Shown in pieces: positions 9,929 to 18,391 of a stretch of 64,000 nucleotides of DNA. The notes under the pieces are model-generated. The model was not told the origin of the DNA and made no database searches. It was given only the letters and a program-made list of their open reading frames with translations. The translations under genes and the position numbers were made by a program. How positions within the stretch are numbered: the stretch's first letter is position 1; each line of letters begins with the position of its first letter. The DNA comes from Trinickia caryophylli (GTDB taxonomy: Bacteria > Pseudomonadota > Gammaproteobacteria > Burkholderiales > Burkholderiaceae). The stretch lies in the NCBI RefSeq assembly GCF_034424545.1, contig NZ_CP139971.1, positions 1,488,001 to 1,552,000 of the forward strand. The letters are read 5' to 3'.

Positions 9929-9946
9929 GGTGAGTATTTACGGGAT
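9929..9946 (+). repeat. Copy 3 of the dispersed 18-bp motif
   Basis: The plus strand reads GGTGAGTATTTACGGGAT, just past the stop codon of the HELQH gene. Confidence 0.75.
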
Positions 9947-9953
9947 GTCGCCG

Positions 9954-10442
9954 TCAGGTCTTCTTGATTTGACTATGCGAGGCCGCGCGCTGCTCGGGCG
10001 TTTGTCCCTTCAGTTCATCATCGATTCCTAGATGCTGCGCCGTTTTCTGCTGAGCGCTGAAGGCACGCCGTTCCAACACTTCCTGTGTGGGCAACGCGTC
10101 GAGTTTCGCAAAGTCGCGCGCATGCTGCAGCTCGTGTGAAGCCGTCACGGGATTATCGTGACCGGCCGGCAGAAAGACAGTGCGCTGTGTCGGATTGAAG
10201 TGGTTCATGAGTCCGTCCCGTACGACGAGTGTCTCCTGGCCGATCCGCTTGTCGACCGCATCGATCTCCGCGATGTTCTTTGCGATCGTCGGGTCCAGAA
10301 CGCCAGCCTTGTTTTTCACGTTGAGCAAACCCTCGGTGCCGGGGCCAAACGTAATCCATCTCTTTTGGGTCTGTGTGATAGTCGGACGCACTGTCGATTT
10401 CAGTAGTGCGGGGAAAAGGCGTCTGGCACCGGGTCCGAACAT
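9954..10442 (-). CDS. Small protein with HExxH motif, possible zinc peptidase
   Basis: The 162-residue protein is not a family I can name. It carries VTASHELQHARDF, with H103-E104-L105-Q106-H107 forming an HExxH zinc-peptidase motif in what should be a helix. Before it lies a short strand-like stretch (RTVFLPAGHDN), as in compact metallopeptidase effectors and toxins. A third zinc ligand is not obvious; the region after the motif (residues 110-162) is polar and helical. No signal peptide is seen. The ATG at 10442 is well supported by AGAGGAGGAGACC. It lies upstream of the ubiquitin-like gene on the same strand, 308 bp away. An effector-like role is only a guess. Confidence 0.6.
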   Translation of the reverse strand: MFGPGARRLFPALLKSTVRPTITQTQKRWITFGPGTEGLLNVKNKAGVLDPTIAKNIAEIDAVDKRIGQETLVVRDGLMNHFNPTQRTVFLPAGHDNPVTASHELQHARDFAKLDALPTQEVLERRAFSAQQKTAQHLGIDDELKGQTPEQRAASHSQIKKT

Positions 10443-10654
10443 GGTCTCCTCCTCTGAAGGATGAACGTGGTTCGACCGACGTACCCAACTTCCATGCCAG
10501 TCTTCATGGCATTGTCACGCAGGCTCGAGAGCGGACTGCTGAGCGCCAGGCAACACTCGGGCGGCGTTATTCGGGGCGAGCGTTGGGTCGTCGGCCACCC
10601 AGACGGGGTGGTAGAAGGCCCGTGAATGGATGCGGCGCATTCGAGCGTCGGCAC

Positions 10655-10672
10655 GGTGAGCCTTTACAGGAG
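10655..10672 (+). repeat. Copy 4 of the dispersed 18-bp motif
   Basis: The plus strand reads GGTGAGCCTTTACAGGAG. The preceding TCGGCAC is shared with the copy at 39360, so these two agree over about 25 bp. Confidence 0.75.
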
Positions 10673-10709
10673 TTCTCATGACGCGTCGAAGCCAAGCTTC
10701 GGCAAGGTC

Positions 10710-12053
10710 TCAGACTTCGGCCTTCGTATGTCCAAGGCTTCGGACCACTGGATCGATCGGGGACGGCTCCCGGATCCAGACGAGCGCGGCAAGGGAAATG
10801 AGGCTGCATGCGGCCATGTAATGCGCGGGTGCCATCGGGTCGCCGGTCTCGCCGATCAACCACGTGACTACGAATGGCGCGAAGCCGCCGAAGATCGACA
10901 CGCCGACGCTGTAGATCGTGGAAAAACCGGTGCATCGAAAGTGCCTCGGGAAGCTCTCCACGAGGAGTTGAAAGCAAGCGCCGGAGCCCAGCGCGAGGCA
11001 GCCCGCAAGCGCTGAGATCGCGGCGAGCGCGACCGCTTCGTGAGTGGTGTGATTCAGCAGCCAGAACACTGGATAGATCAACGCTGCCCCCAGCAGTCTT
11101 GCCGCTGCTACGAACGGCTTGCGGCGTGTAAGGCGGTCCGATAGCCGTCCCGCCAAAGGCGAGCCTATGATGAGAACCGCGCCTGCTGCGCAACTGGCGA
11201 GAAAGGAAGTGGACGCGGGCATGTGCAGGGCAACGACCAGGTATGTCGGCATGTAAAACACGACGATGTACATGGAGGCGGTGCCGCCCACCATCAGCAG
11301 GATTCCGCAAAGAAGCGATTGGCGGAACGTCGTGAAAATCGGCAGGACCGTCCCGCCGGGCGCAGGCTCCAGCGGTCGCGTTTCGTGCAGCGTCCTGCGG
11401 ATCGCGTAGCCGACCGGCCCGAGCAAAAGGCCAAGCAGGAAAGGCAGCCGCCACCCCCAGGCTTCGAGGTCTTCGGAAGACAGAAATGTCGAGAGCATGA
11501 AGCCGGTCAGCGCACCCATCAGCGCGGCACCGCCCTGGCTCGCCATCTGCCAACTGATCATGAACCCCCGTACCCGCCGCGGAGCGGCTTCCGCCAGCAA
11601 CGCCGTGGATGCGCCGATCTCTCCGCCCGTGGAGAACCCCTGGAGCAACCGTCCGAGCACGACGAGCACAGGCGCGAGCATGCCGATTTGCGCGTAGGTG
11701 GGCGCGAGCCCGATGAACGCCGTGCCGGCTCCCATGAGCGCAATGGTCACCAGCATTGCCGGCTTGCGTCCCGCGCGGTCTGCATACGCACCCATCACGA
11801 TTGCACCGAGCGGCCGCATCAAGTAACCGGCGCCGAACGTGGCCGTGGCCATCAGCAGCGATGCGAGCGGTGTTGCCGAGGGAAAAAATTGCTTGCCGAT
11901 GATGACTTGAAAGAAGCTGAACAACATGAAGTCGAACATCTCCAAGCCATTACCCAGCGTAACGGATGCGATCAATGCGAAGTTCGACCTCGGCCCGCTC
12001 GCGGCCGTGCTGGCTGCGTCTCCAAAATAAGGGCTACGAGATTGCGACATCAT
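10710..12053 (-). CDS. MFS transporter, metabolite:H+ symporter type
   Basis: The 447-residue protein has about 12 hydrophobic segments. The signature GAYADRAGRKPAMLVTIALM sits between segments 2 and 3, followed by GRLLQGFSTGGEIGASTALL, which places it in the MHS branch (citrate, alpha-ketoglutarate, proline/betaine and related symporters). It would import or export a small organic acid with protons. Two adjacent ATGs (12053, 12050) both follow GGGAG; the second is better spaced. It lies downstream of the amino-acid-oxidase-like gene, across a 341-bp gap. Whether it belongs to the biosynthetic cluster is open. Confidence 0.87.
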   Translation of the reverse strand: MMSQSRSPYFGDAASTAASGPRSNFALIASVTLGNGLEMFDFMLFSFFQVIIGKQFFPSATPLASLLMATATFGAGYLMRPLGAIVMGAYADRAGRKPAMLVTIALMGAGTAFIGLAPTYAQIGMLAPVLVVLGRLLQGFSTGGEIGASTALLAEAAPRRVRGFMISWQMASQGGAALMGALTGFMLSTFLSSEDLEAWGWRLPFLLGLLLGPVGYAIRRTLHETRPLEPAPGGTVLPIFTTFRQSLLCGILLMVGGTASMYIVVFYMPTYLVVALHMPASTSFLASCAAGAVLIIGSPLAGRLSDRLTRRKPFVAAARLLGAALIYPVFWLLNHTTHEAVALAAISALAGCLALGSGACFQLLVESFPRHFRCTGFSTIYSVGVSIFGGFAPFVVTWLIGETGDPMAPAHYMAACSLISLAALVWIREPSPIDPVVRSLGHTKAEV

Positions 12054-12394
12054 GCTCCCGGTGGCAACACTTGCGATCGCGGCTTGGTCTTTTTCTTTAC
12101 AACGGCATGGCGGGCGGTGCAATCATAAATCACCTGTCGTGACGTGTGCGCGAACTTTGTGTCGATGGCGGGCGGATAGCGACGATGGGCGCGGCACGAG
12201 TCGCCACGAATCGGCACGAATCGCCACGAACGCCGGCGCGGACAGACCGTCCAATACATCGGCATCGCTTTGCGAGCGTTGCCGCCCGCAAATTCGCGAT
12301 GCCAAGGGCCGCATGCGGCGACGGGCGGCGTCCGTGGACCAACGGGACGCCGGACGCCACGAGCGGAGAGCGATCGGAAGCAGGGAGTCTCGCG
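12054..12394. other. Gene-free gap before the MFS gene
   Basis: The 341-bp stretch has no credible ORF. It holds a tandem repeat (12191-12230) and a more AT-rich block just upstream of the MFS start that could hold its promoter. I do not see a clear -35/-10 pair. Confidence 0.5.
12191..12230 (+). repeat. Four tandem 10-bp repeats
   Basis: Four 10-bp units of the form TCGCCACGAA (variants GCGGCACGAG and TCGGCACGAA) lie end to end. The 10-bp period equals one helical turn. The site is about 140 bp upstream of the MFS gene, so it could be a binding array or chance slippage. Confidence 0.6.
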
Positions 12395-13531
12395 CTAAGC
12401 GACGAGCGAGCAGTCCATGAAACGCGAGTTCCCGGATGCGAACAGATCCGCCACGCGGTCTGCCACCTCGACCGCACATCCCCAGGAGAAGGTCACGCCG
12501 GCGCCGCCATGACCGTAGTTGTGAATGACGGATGTGCCCGGGACCTGCTCGAGTCGCACATTGCCTTTTCTGAATGGGCGAAGCCCAACGCGCACCGGTT
12601 CGACAGGATCGATTTCGGCATCCTTGAGCATCGGCAGGAACTCGGTGCAGCGCTCGTAAATACGGCGCACGGGTTCGTAGTTGTGCAAGCCGATGTCCGT
12701 CTCCCATTGGTCCGCTTCCGCTATCGCACCCAGAACGATGCGGTCTTCGCCGCGGGGGACGATGAAGACGATGTCCTGGTCGCTCGTGACATTGTCGTGC
12801 GAGACGCAAAACGCCTGCGTCAGCTTGGGCATTCGCGTGCCGTCGTTGACGAGGCGAATGATCGCGCCGCGCAGCGGATACATCGATTCGCCGGCCAGCT
12901 CGCGCGCGCCCAGGCCCGAGCAGTTCACGATCACGTCCGCGTCGAAGGCACGTTTCAGTGCGGATTCGATAAGCCTCAGATCGCCCTCGATCTTTCGCTC
13001 GATTACTTCGATGCCGGCGGACCGCACTTGCAGCAGCAGCCATTTCATATAAACGTCGGTGTCGACCATGGGCGCCAGATGTCTATACGCATCAACAAGC
13101 CCGATATGAGGGTTCACACCGTTGTCTTCTATCAAGCTCGTGCCGCGCACGAAGCCGGGCACCTGTGCCTCGATCTCTTTCATCTTGGTCAGATGGAAGT
13201 CGTTTTCCTCGATGAGGTTCCTGAAGTAGAACGTCACCGGGCGGACATAGACGCCGGCATCGGGGAGCGCGGATAGCGCTTCGAATTTTCTGAACGACGT
13301 CATGCACCACTGTTTGGAACGCGCAAGCGAAATCTCGTCATGGTGATAGCCGCATACGGCAGGCGGCCATTCCCAAAGAGCCCCCGCGACATTGGACGTG
13401 ATCTGCGGCGAGAATTTCTCGGCGACCACGGTGGATGTAATGCCGCGATCGCGCAGGCACAGCGCGGTCGTCAGACCCGAAACGCCGGCCCCGATCACAA
13501 GCGCGTGCCGTTTTTCTGATGAAGGATTCAC
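12395..13531 (-). CDS. FAD-dependent D-amino-acid-oxidase-like enzyme
   Basis: The 378-residue flavoenzyme starts at GTG 13531 after CAGGAGACATC. It has the FAD Rossmann motif VIGAGVSGLTTALCLRDRG at residues about 11-29. NYGHGGAGVTFSWGCA near the C-terminus is the second FAD-contact motif of the DAO/GlyOx family. Mid-protein features include VNCSGLGARELAGE and LRGAIIRL, also typical of D-amino-acid oxidases. It would oxidise a C-N bond with O2, giving imine or keto product and H2O2. It has its own copy of the cluster regulatory element upstream (13656-13697), which argues that it takes part in the biosynthetic pathway rather than general amino-acid catabolism. Confidence 0.85.
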   Translation of the reverse strand: MNPSSEKRHALVIGAGVSGLTTALCLRDRGITSTVVAEKFSPQITSNVAGALWEWPPAVCGYHHDEISLARSKQWCMTSFRKFEALSALPDAGVYVRPVTFYFRNLIEENDFHLTKMKEIEAQVPGFVRGTSLIEDNGVNPHIGLVDAYRHLAPMVDTDVYMKWLLLQVRSAGIEVIERKIEGDLRLIESALKRAFDADVIVNCSGLGARELAGESMYPLRGAIIRLVNDGTRMPKLTQAFCVSHDNVTSDQDIVFIVPRGEDRIVLGAIAEADQWETDIGLHNYEPVRRIYERCTEFLPMLKDAEIDPVEPVRVGLRPFRKGNVRLEQVPGTSVIHNYGHGGAGVTFSWGCAVEVADRVADLFASGNSRFMDCSLVA

Positions 13532-13655
13532 GATGTCTCCTGGCTCGATTGGCAAGCCCGAATGGATGTAAACGAACGGGACGGCCGGGGGCCGAACGCC
13601 TGCTGCGCTCGGGCGATGTCCGTCGAGTTGATTCAATCACCGCCTGCGCGCAGGC

Positions 13656-13697
13656 GCTCCACCAAAGTTGCGAACCTGGACCTTTCTTGCCATTATT
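13656..13697 (-). promoter_or_regulatory. Cluster regulatory element, copy A
   Basis: This 42-bp stretch matches the two elements between the divergent operons (34 of 42 positions against copy C by eye). On the minus strand it ends GTTCGCAACTTTGGTGGAGC, 124 bp before the GTG of the oxidase gene. It keeps two of the three phased TTGC cores; the middle core is degenerate. A 16-bp palindrome (13641-13656) touches its edge. Confidence 0.7.
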
Positions 13698-13718
13698 TCC
13701 TCGGTCGCAGGCAGGCGT

Positions 13719-14288
13719 TCACGCCGCGGTTACGGGTATGAGCGAAGCGGGCAACGTGTTGTCGGTATCGCGCGCCGGCAGATCTCCATGGCACGACGGC
13801 ACACTCAAGTAATGCCCTGCACAAAATGCGAGCGATGCCCGGCCCGAGCGCAATGCCTGCGTCACACGGCCGATGTGGACGACGTGGTCGCCGCACGGAT
13901 ATTCGGCAACCTTGACGCACTCGAGCGAAGCGGCGGTCCCGCGCAAGAGAGGCGCGCCGCCGCTGCCCAAGGCGTAGTCGATATCTCTGAACTTGTCGTC
14001 GCTCGGCTTGGCGAAGTGGCGCGACATCCACATCTGGTCGTGCGCGAGAATGTTGATCGCGAAGCGCGAGTTTTCGCGAAACGCCGCATAGCTTTTCGAC
14101 GCCGTTGCCTGGCACCACAGGATCAGCGGCGGGTCGAGCGATACCGAACTGAATGAATTCGCGGTCAGGCCGTGCTTGGCACCCATCGCGTCGCAGGTGG
14201 TGACGACGGTCACGCCGGTGGCGAACGTTCCCACTACGTCGCGAAACGTCCGTTCGTCGAATGTTGGCTTGGTGATGCGATCAGACAT
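13719..14288 (-). CDS. Flavin reductase (HpaC-like, FMN-binding split barrel)
   Basis: The 189-residue protein shows FATGVTVVTTCD, GLTANSFSSVSLDPPLILWC, RFAINILA and GDHVVHIGRV, the standard sequence blocks of the HpaC-type flavin reductases. These use NAD(P)H to make free reduced FMN or FAD for a partner monooxygenase. The most likely partner here is the luciferase-like monooxygenase in the divergent operon (26866-27939), a class that needs reduced flavin from outside. It is the last gene of the transglutaminase arm, 43 bp after the ketopantoate-reductase-like gene. Confidence 0.88.
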   Translation of the reverse strand: MSDRITKPTFDERTFRDVVGTFATGVTVVTTCDAMGAKHGLTANSFSSVSLDPPLILWCQATASKSYAAFRENSRFAINILAHDQMWMSRHFAKPSDDKFRDIDYALGSGGAPLLRGTAASLECVKVAEYPCGDHVVHIGRVTQALRSGRASLAFCAGHYLSVPSCHGDLPARDTDNTLPASLIPVTAA

Positions 14289-14331
14289 GACTGCCCCCCC
14301 GTCTGTCCGTAGACTGTGCGTCGAACTCGCG

Positions 14332-15252
14332 CTATGCCGGGTGAACCGTGTCCCGGTACGATCGAAGTGCCGCGTGCGCATCCGCAAACAGCGGTGCTGC
14401 GGCCGCGCCGCGCTGCGCGTGGCGGAGCACATCTTCGAGAAAACGATCGGACTCGATCGCGCGGCTGCGCAAATCGTCAAAAATCAGATCGGCCAATGTG
14501 GGTTCCGGTGCGTCCAGAATCATGCGCGCGCGTGCCAGCGCCATTGGACGCAACGCAAACCCCGCCGATGACGCAATAGTGCGGAACTCGCTCAGTATCG
14601 GCGCGGCCAGTCTCCCGTGAGCCGCATCGCCGCGTCGGGCCGGCGCCACGCGCGTAAGTACCGTCATGCAAATGGCGGAGGCGACGAATGCGAATTTCTC
14701 CCACATCTCCAGGCGGATGTGCCGTGATGCAGCCGCCCCGAAACCCGCGTCGGCGAAGAGCGAAGCCAGGGCGTCCACACGCGGCGACGGCGTGCCGTCG
14801 AGTTCGCCGAGCGTCAGCGCGTGCGAATCGTTCAGGTGCCGCACGCCCCCCTCGGGTGCCAGGCTGGCCGCGAGCGTGCACTGGCCCCCGAGCACACGCT
14901 CCTGGCCGAACGCATGCGCGATGTCGTCGATATGCGCGATGCCGTTCAGCAAAGGCAGGACCGCCGTTGCGGTGCCGACGGCGGGAGAAAGCGCGGTCAG
15001 TGCGTCGCTCAGGTCGAACGCCTTGCATGCAATGATGACCAGCCCGTAGGTGCCGTCGATGGTGGTGGCAGTGACGCACCGCACCGAGGGAATCGCACAG
15101 CTCCCAAGCGGGCTTTCGAGGCGAAGGCCCGCTTGCGCCAGTTGCGCGGCTCGCCGCGGTCTCACCAGGAACGTCACGTCCTTGCGAGCGGCGAGCAACC
15201 GTGCGCCTACATAGCCGCCGATCGCGCCCGCACCGACAATCAGGATGCGCAT
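14332..15252 (-). CDS. Ketopantoate reductase-like (PanE/ApbA family) enzyme
   Basis: The 306-residue protein opens with MRILIVGAGAIGGYVGARLL, the NADPH-binding motif of 2-dehydropantoate 2-reductases. It keeps the family Asn in LLNGIAHID and the catalytic Lys in EMWEKFAFVASA. The C-terminal helical domain follows. In primary metabolism this enzyme makes pantoate. Its place inside a biosynthetic operon, 35 bp after the carbamoyltransferase, suggests instead reduction of a pathway 2-keto acid to a hydroxy acid, which would create the hydroxyl for carbamoylation. That link is inference. Confidence 0.85.
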   Translation of the reverse strand: MRILIVGAGAIGGYVGARLLAARKDVTFLVRPRRAAQLAQAGLRLESPLGSCAIPSVRCVTATTIDGTYGLVIIACKAFDLSDALTALSPAVGTATAVLPLLNGIAHIDDIAHAFGQERVLGGQCTLAASLAPEGGVRHLNDSHALTLGELDGTPSPRVDALASLFADAGFGAAASRHIRLEMWEKFAFVASAICMTVLTRVAPARRGDAAHGRLAAPILSEFRTIASSAGFALRPMALARARMILDAPEPTLADLIFDDLRSRAIESDRFLEDVLRHAQRGAAAAPLFADAHAALRSYRDTVHPA

Positions 15253-15287
15253 ATGATCAGGTTTCCGTTGCGAGTGTCGTCGTGGGT

Positions 15288-17039
15288 CTATTTCTCGATC
15301 AGCAGATCGTCGATAAAGAGCGCGTCGATTCCGCTCGTCAGGAATACGGCCAGCGCGTCCTCCACCGAATGCGCGATTGGTTTGCCCATCACGTTGAAAC
15401 TGGTGTTGAGCACGAGCGGGACGTCGGTGAGACGATGGAACGCCTCGACCAGCGCGTGAAAGCGCGGGTTCCATTGTCGTTTTACGGTTTGAAGGCGGCC
15501 GGTCCGATCCGCGTGCACCACGCCCGGAACCTGGGCCAGCACCCCATCCCTGAACCTGAGGGTGCGCTCCATATAGGGCGACTCGTCATAGTCGTGAAAA
15601 TAGTCCGGGCCGCATTCGTGAAGAATTGCCGGTGCGAAAGGCCGGAATTCTTCCCGGAATTTGACGGTTGCATTGATCTTGTCCTTGACCGAAGGCGAGC
15701 GCGGATCGGCGAGGATCGATCGATTGCCCAACGCGCGGGGACCGAACTCGGCCCGCCCCTGTATCCAGCCGACGATCTTGCCGTCCGCGAGCAGCGCCGC
15801 CGCGCGCTTCGGCGCATCGCCGTCACACTGGGTCAGCTTGCCCGCTCCGCTGAACGCAACGACGTTGCGCAGCGTGTCGGCGGACATCGTCGAACCGAGG
15901 TACGGCGACATCGGTTCGGTACGACGCGGCAAGCCCGGGTGATCTTCCCGGTAGGCGAGCAGCGCCGCGCCCACGGCGTTGCCGTCGTCGCCAGGCGCGG
16001 AAAACACGTGCAGCTTCTTAAAGGGCGTATGCGCCAGAATCCTTCCGTTCGCCGACGAGTTCAACGCACAGCCGCCGCCGAAGACGAGATTGTCGGAAAA
16101 GCCGGTTGCATGCAGGTTCCCGAGAAATTCGAAGAGCACTTCCGAGAAGACCTCTTGGCCTGCGTAAGCCAAATCCGCGAACGCCAGGGCGGGTTCGCCG
16201 TCACGGCGACGCATGGCATGAAGCTCCGCCTGCAGTTGCGCCATGCGAGCCGGTGCGGCGAAGCGGATATTGAGCCCGTCCACCGTAACCATCTCGCGCA
16301 GCATCGCATGGAGCGATTCGTCGTGACTGCCGTAGGCGGCCAAGCCCATGACCTTCCATTCTTCACCGCATAGATGATTGAAGCCGCATGCCTCGCATAT
16401 GAGGCTGTAGAAGATGCCGAGGCTCGCCCAGCCGGCGCCTTGCGGACCCTCGATGGGCGTCAGTTCGCCTGCGTCATAGCGAAAGCAGGCAAACGAACTG
16501 CGCTCGCCGAAGCCGTCGAGCACTGCGCAAAGCGCGCGGTCGAAAGGGCTGCTGAAGCAGGCGGCCGCGGCGTGGGTCAGGTGATGTTCGAAGCGCCGGC
16601 GCTCGATCGGCGTGCGCTCCCAGCCGTCGCGCTGACTCAGATCGTATTCGAGCAATTGGCCCGGATGATCGAGCAGAGAGCGTTGAGACCGGAAATAGAA
16701 TTTTTGCCGGCTCAACTGGCGCCTGAGTGGAACGGGCGCTTCACCGAGCATTGCCCGGTAGCGGTGTTCCATTTCCGCGGTATGTTCGAGATTGCGCTCC
16801 ATGATGCCAGCCGTCTCGTCACTCCAGCTCGTCGCAATCACAAGTTCGGCGTGCGGATCGCAGTGCGCCTCGATCAATTCGGCGGTACGCATGAACAGAT
16901 CGGGGGCGATGCCGATCGTGCGCTTGTACTGCAGATAACGTTCGGTGGCTTCTGCGAACACCACCTCGCCTTGCGCGTCGACAATTGCAATCGCCGAATC
17001 GTGAAAGGAGTTGGCGATGCCGATGTAGTTGCGTTTCAT
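15288..17039 (-). CDS. NodU/CmcH-family O-carbamoyltransferase
   Basis: The 583-residue protein has the two domains of the family. The N-terminal YrdC/Kae1-like part carries the metal ligands in HHLTHAAAACF and ends its fold with FGGGCALNSSANGRI. The C-terminal part has RAEFGPRALGNRSIL and FREEFRPFAPAIL. Family members (NodU, CmcH, TobZ) move a carbamoyl group from carbamoyl phosphate, through a carbamoyl-adenylate, to a hydroxyl of a natural product. The length is normal and nothing is missing. It lies between the transglutaminase-like gene (55 bp upstream) and the reductase gene, so a carbamate in the final product is likely. Confidence 0.92.
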   Translation of the reverse strand: MKRNYIGIANSFHDSAIAIVDAQGEVVFAEATERYLQYKRTIGIAPDLFMRTAELIEAHCDPHAELVIATSWSDETAGIMERNLEHTAEMEHRYRAMLGEAPVPLRRQLSRQKFYFRSQRSLLDHPGQLLEYDLSQRDGWERTPIERRRFEHHLTHAAAACFSSPFDRALCAVLDGFGERSSFACFRYDAGELTPIEGPQGAGWASLGIFYSLICEACGFNHLCGEEWKVMGLAAYGSHDESLHAMLREMVTVDGLNIRFAAPARMAQLQAELHAMRRRDGEPALAFADLAYAGQEVFSEVLFEFLGNLHATGFSDNLVFGGGCALNSSANGRILAHTPFKKLHVFSAPGDDGNAVGAALLAYREDHPGLPRRTEPMSPYLGSTMSADTLRNVVAFSGAGKLTQCDGDAPKRAAALLADGKIVGWIQGRAEFGPRALGNRSILADPRSPSVKDKINATVKFREEFRPFAPAILHECGPDYFHDYDESPYMERTLRFRDGVLAQVPGVVHADRTGRLQTVKRQWNPRFHALVEAFHRLTDVPLVLNTSFNVMGKPIAHSVEDALAVFLTSGIDALFIDDLLIEK

Positions 17040-17094
17040 GGAAGATTCCGCCTGTCAGAGGCTATGACTCACCGGACCCCGCGGACCGGTCCCT

Positions 17095-17994
17095 TCACAC
17101 GGTGATCGAATAGCGGCCGAGCACCGGGCTGAAGCTATGAATTTCGGTGCCGTTGGAAATATCGGTTACATCGCGAAATAGATCGATCAACTGCCGGCAT
17201 TCCAGATCGAGCCGGCAATCGGTGGCGGCCGCACGGTCCAGCAGGTCGAGAAACGCGCTTCCGTCGGCGGTGCATCGCGGATCGCTGAATTCGTAGTAGC
17301 GTCCCCACTGATCCCACATCAATGTCTCGTAGCCGGCGAGCGATGCGAGGTCGTACATCACGAAACTGAGCACGAGCCATCTGCTCGGGCGCTCGCCGAG
17401 CTGGTGGCCGCTGAAGGCCTGGGGGGTTTGTTCGCCGGCGCGAAGCTGACGCCATGCTTCGCCTGCCGGCATGAACAGCGAACGCGGCAGATCGTCGGGC
17501 GCGAACGGCGTATCGGAACCACGTACGTAAGGCATACGGCTTTCCGCCAGCAGCCATTCGCTGCCATTCCAGTACTCGACAACCGCGTGATTGTGCAGCG
17601 GGTTCTTCCGCTGATACAGCATGTGCGCAAACCCGAAACGCACGCGCGCCGGAATGCCTTGATGGCGCATGAACGAACAGAGCAGCACCGCTGTGTCGCG
17701 ACAGGTGCCGAGCAGCCGCTGGTCGGCTGGCCGCCGCTGGCTCAATGCCGCTTCGTTCAGGCTGAAGATGCGCTGGAGCATGGTCGACACCAGACGCGAG
17801 TCGACTTCGTGTCTGCGCTCGACCAGCGTCTGCTTGTCCAGTGCCGCTTCGTCCGTCTTGAAGTGGACGATGAGCCCGTCGACGATTTCGACGAGTTCGC
17901 GAATCGATTGCGGCAGTCCTTCGATCTCGACTTCGTAGGGATGTACGGAAGTCACGATGCTTTGCTCGCGATAACGCGCTACGTAATCGGACAC
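17095..17994 (-). CDS. Transglutaminase-like protein, possible amide synthase
   Basis: The 299-residue protein has a transglutaminase core: Cys98 in LLGTCRDTAVLLCSFMRHQG, His136 in LHNHAVVEYWNGSEWLLAES, and an acidic residue (Glu151) where the triad Asp is expected. It starts at GTG 17994 after AGAAGAGGC. Bacterial relatives are often proteases, but AdmF of the andrimid pathway is a transglutaminase-fold enzyme that joins an acyl carrier thioester to an amine. The gene heads the minus-strand arm, directly opposite the acyl carrier protein gene, so the AdmF-like role is attractive. The Glu in place of Asp should be noted. No signal peptide is seen, which fits a cytoplasmic role. Confidence 0.8.
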   Translation of the reverse strand: MSDYVARYREQSIVTSVHPYEVEIEGLPQSIRELVEIVDGLIVHFKTDEAALDKQTLVERRHEVDSRLVSTMLQRIFSLNEAALSQRRPADQRLLGTCRDTAVLLCSFMRHQGIPARVRFGFAHMLYQRKNPLHNHAVVEYWNGSEWLLAESRMPYVRGSDTPFAPDDLPRSLFMPAGEAWRQLRAGEQTPQAFSGHQLGERPSRWLVLSFVMYDLASLAGYETLMWDQWGRYYEFSDPRCTADGSAFLDLLDRAAATDCRLDLECRQLIDLFRDVTDISNGTEIHSFSPVLGRYSITV

Positions 17995-18070
17995 GCCTCT
18001 TCTCCCGTGAAATCGGAGCGATGTTGATCGGACAGATACATCGTCATTGAATCAGCGACGCCTGAGCTTT

Positions 18071-18112
18071 GCTCCACAAAAATTGCGAAAGTTTGCCTTT
18101 CTTGCGGTTTAG
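18071..18112 (-). promoter_or_regulatory. Cluster regulatory element, copy B
   Basis: The element begins 77 bp before the transglutaminase start codon and is read toward that gene. On the plus strand it opens GCTCCACAAAAATTGCGAAA and has TTGC cores at its positions 13, 23 and 33, exactly 10 bp apart. It matches copy C in 35 of 42 positions in inverted orientation. Confidence 0.75.
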
Positions 18113-18237
18113 TGGAGCGCGGTCCTATCGGCCCGGATGGCGAGTGGGTCGCACATCGACTGTTTCCGCTGTCATGACCGCAGCCGAGCCGATACCGGTA
18201 GGACATGAGGGTGCGGCGCCTGTCGAATGCCATCAAA

Positions 18238-18279
18238 AATAACGGCAAGAAAGGCAAAGTTTCGCAAGTTGTGTGGAGC
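18238..18279 (+). promoter_or_regulatory. Cluster regulatory element, copy C
   Basis: The plus strand reads AATAACGGCAAGAAAGGCAA and then TTCGCAAGTTGTGTGGAGC. It ends 112 bp before the acyl carrier protein ATG. All three GCAA/TTGC cores are intact at 10-bp spacing. The rest of the 397-bp divergent gap (17995-18391) shows no ORF and no clear sigma-70 pair. Confidence 0.75.
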
Positions 18280-18391
18280 CCGCGGGTCGAATTTCCAATT
18301 AACTAGGGCCGTTGGGAATCGAGCGCGCCGCGCGGGATGCCCGATCGGGTGATGGGCAAGCCGTTGATCAATCCGCCAAGTGGGATAAAAA

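Noticed and set aside
10158..10464. Plus-strand frames opposite the HELQH gene
   Set aside because: The minus strand has a strong ribosome site and an HExxH motif; the plus frames have neither.
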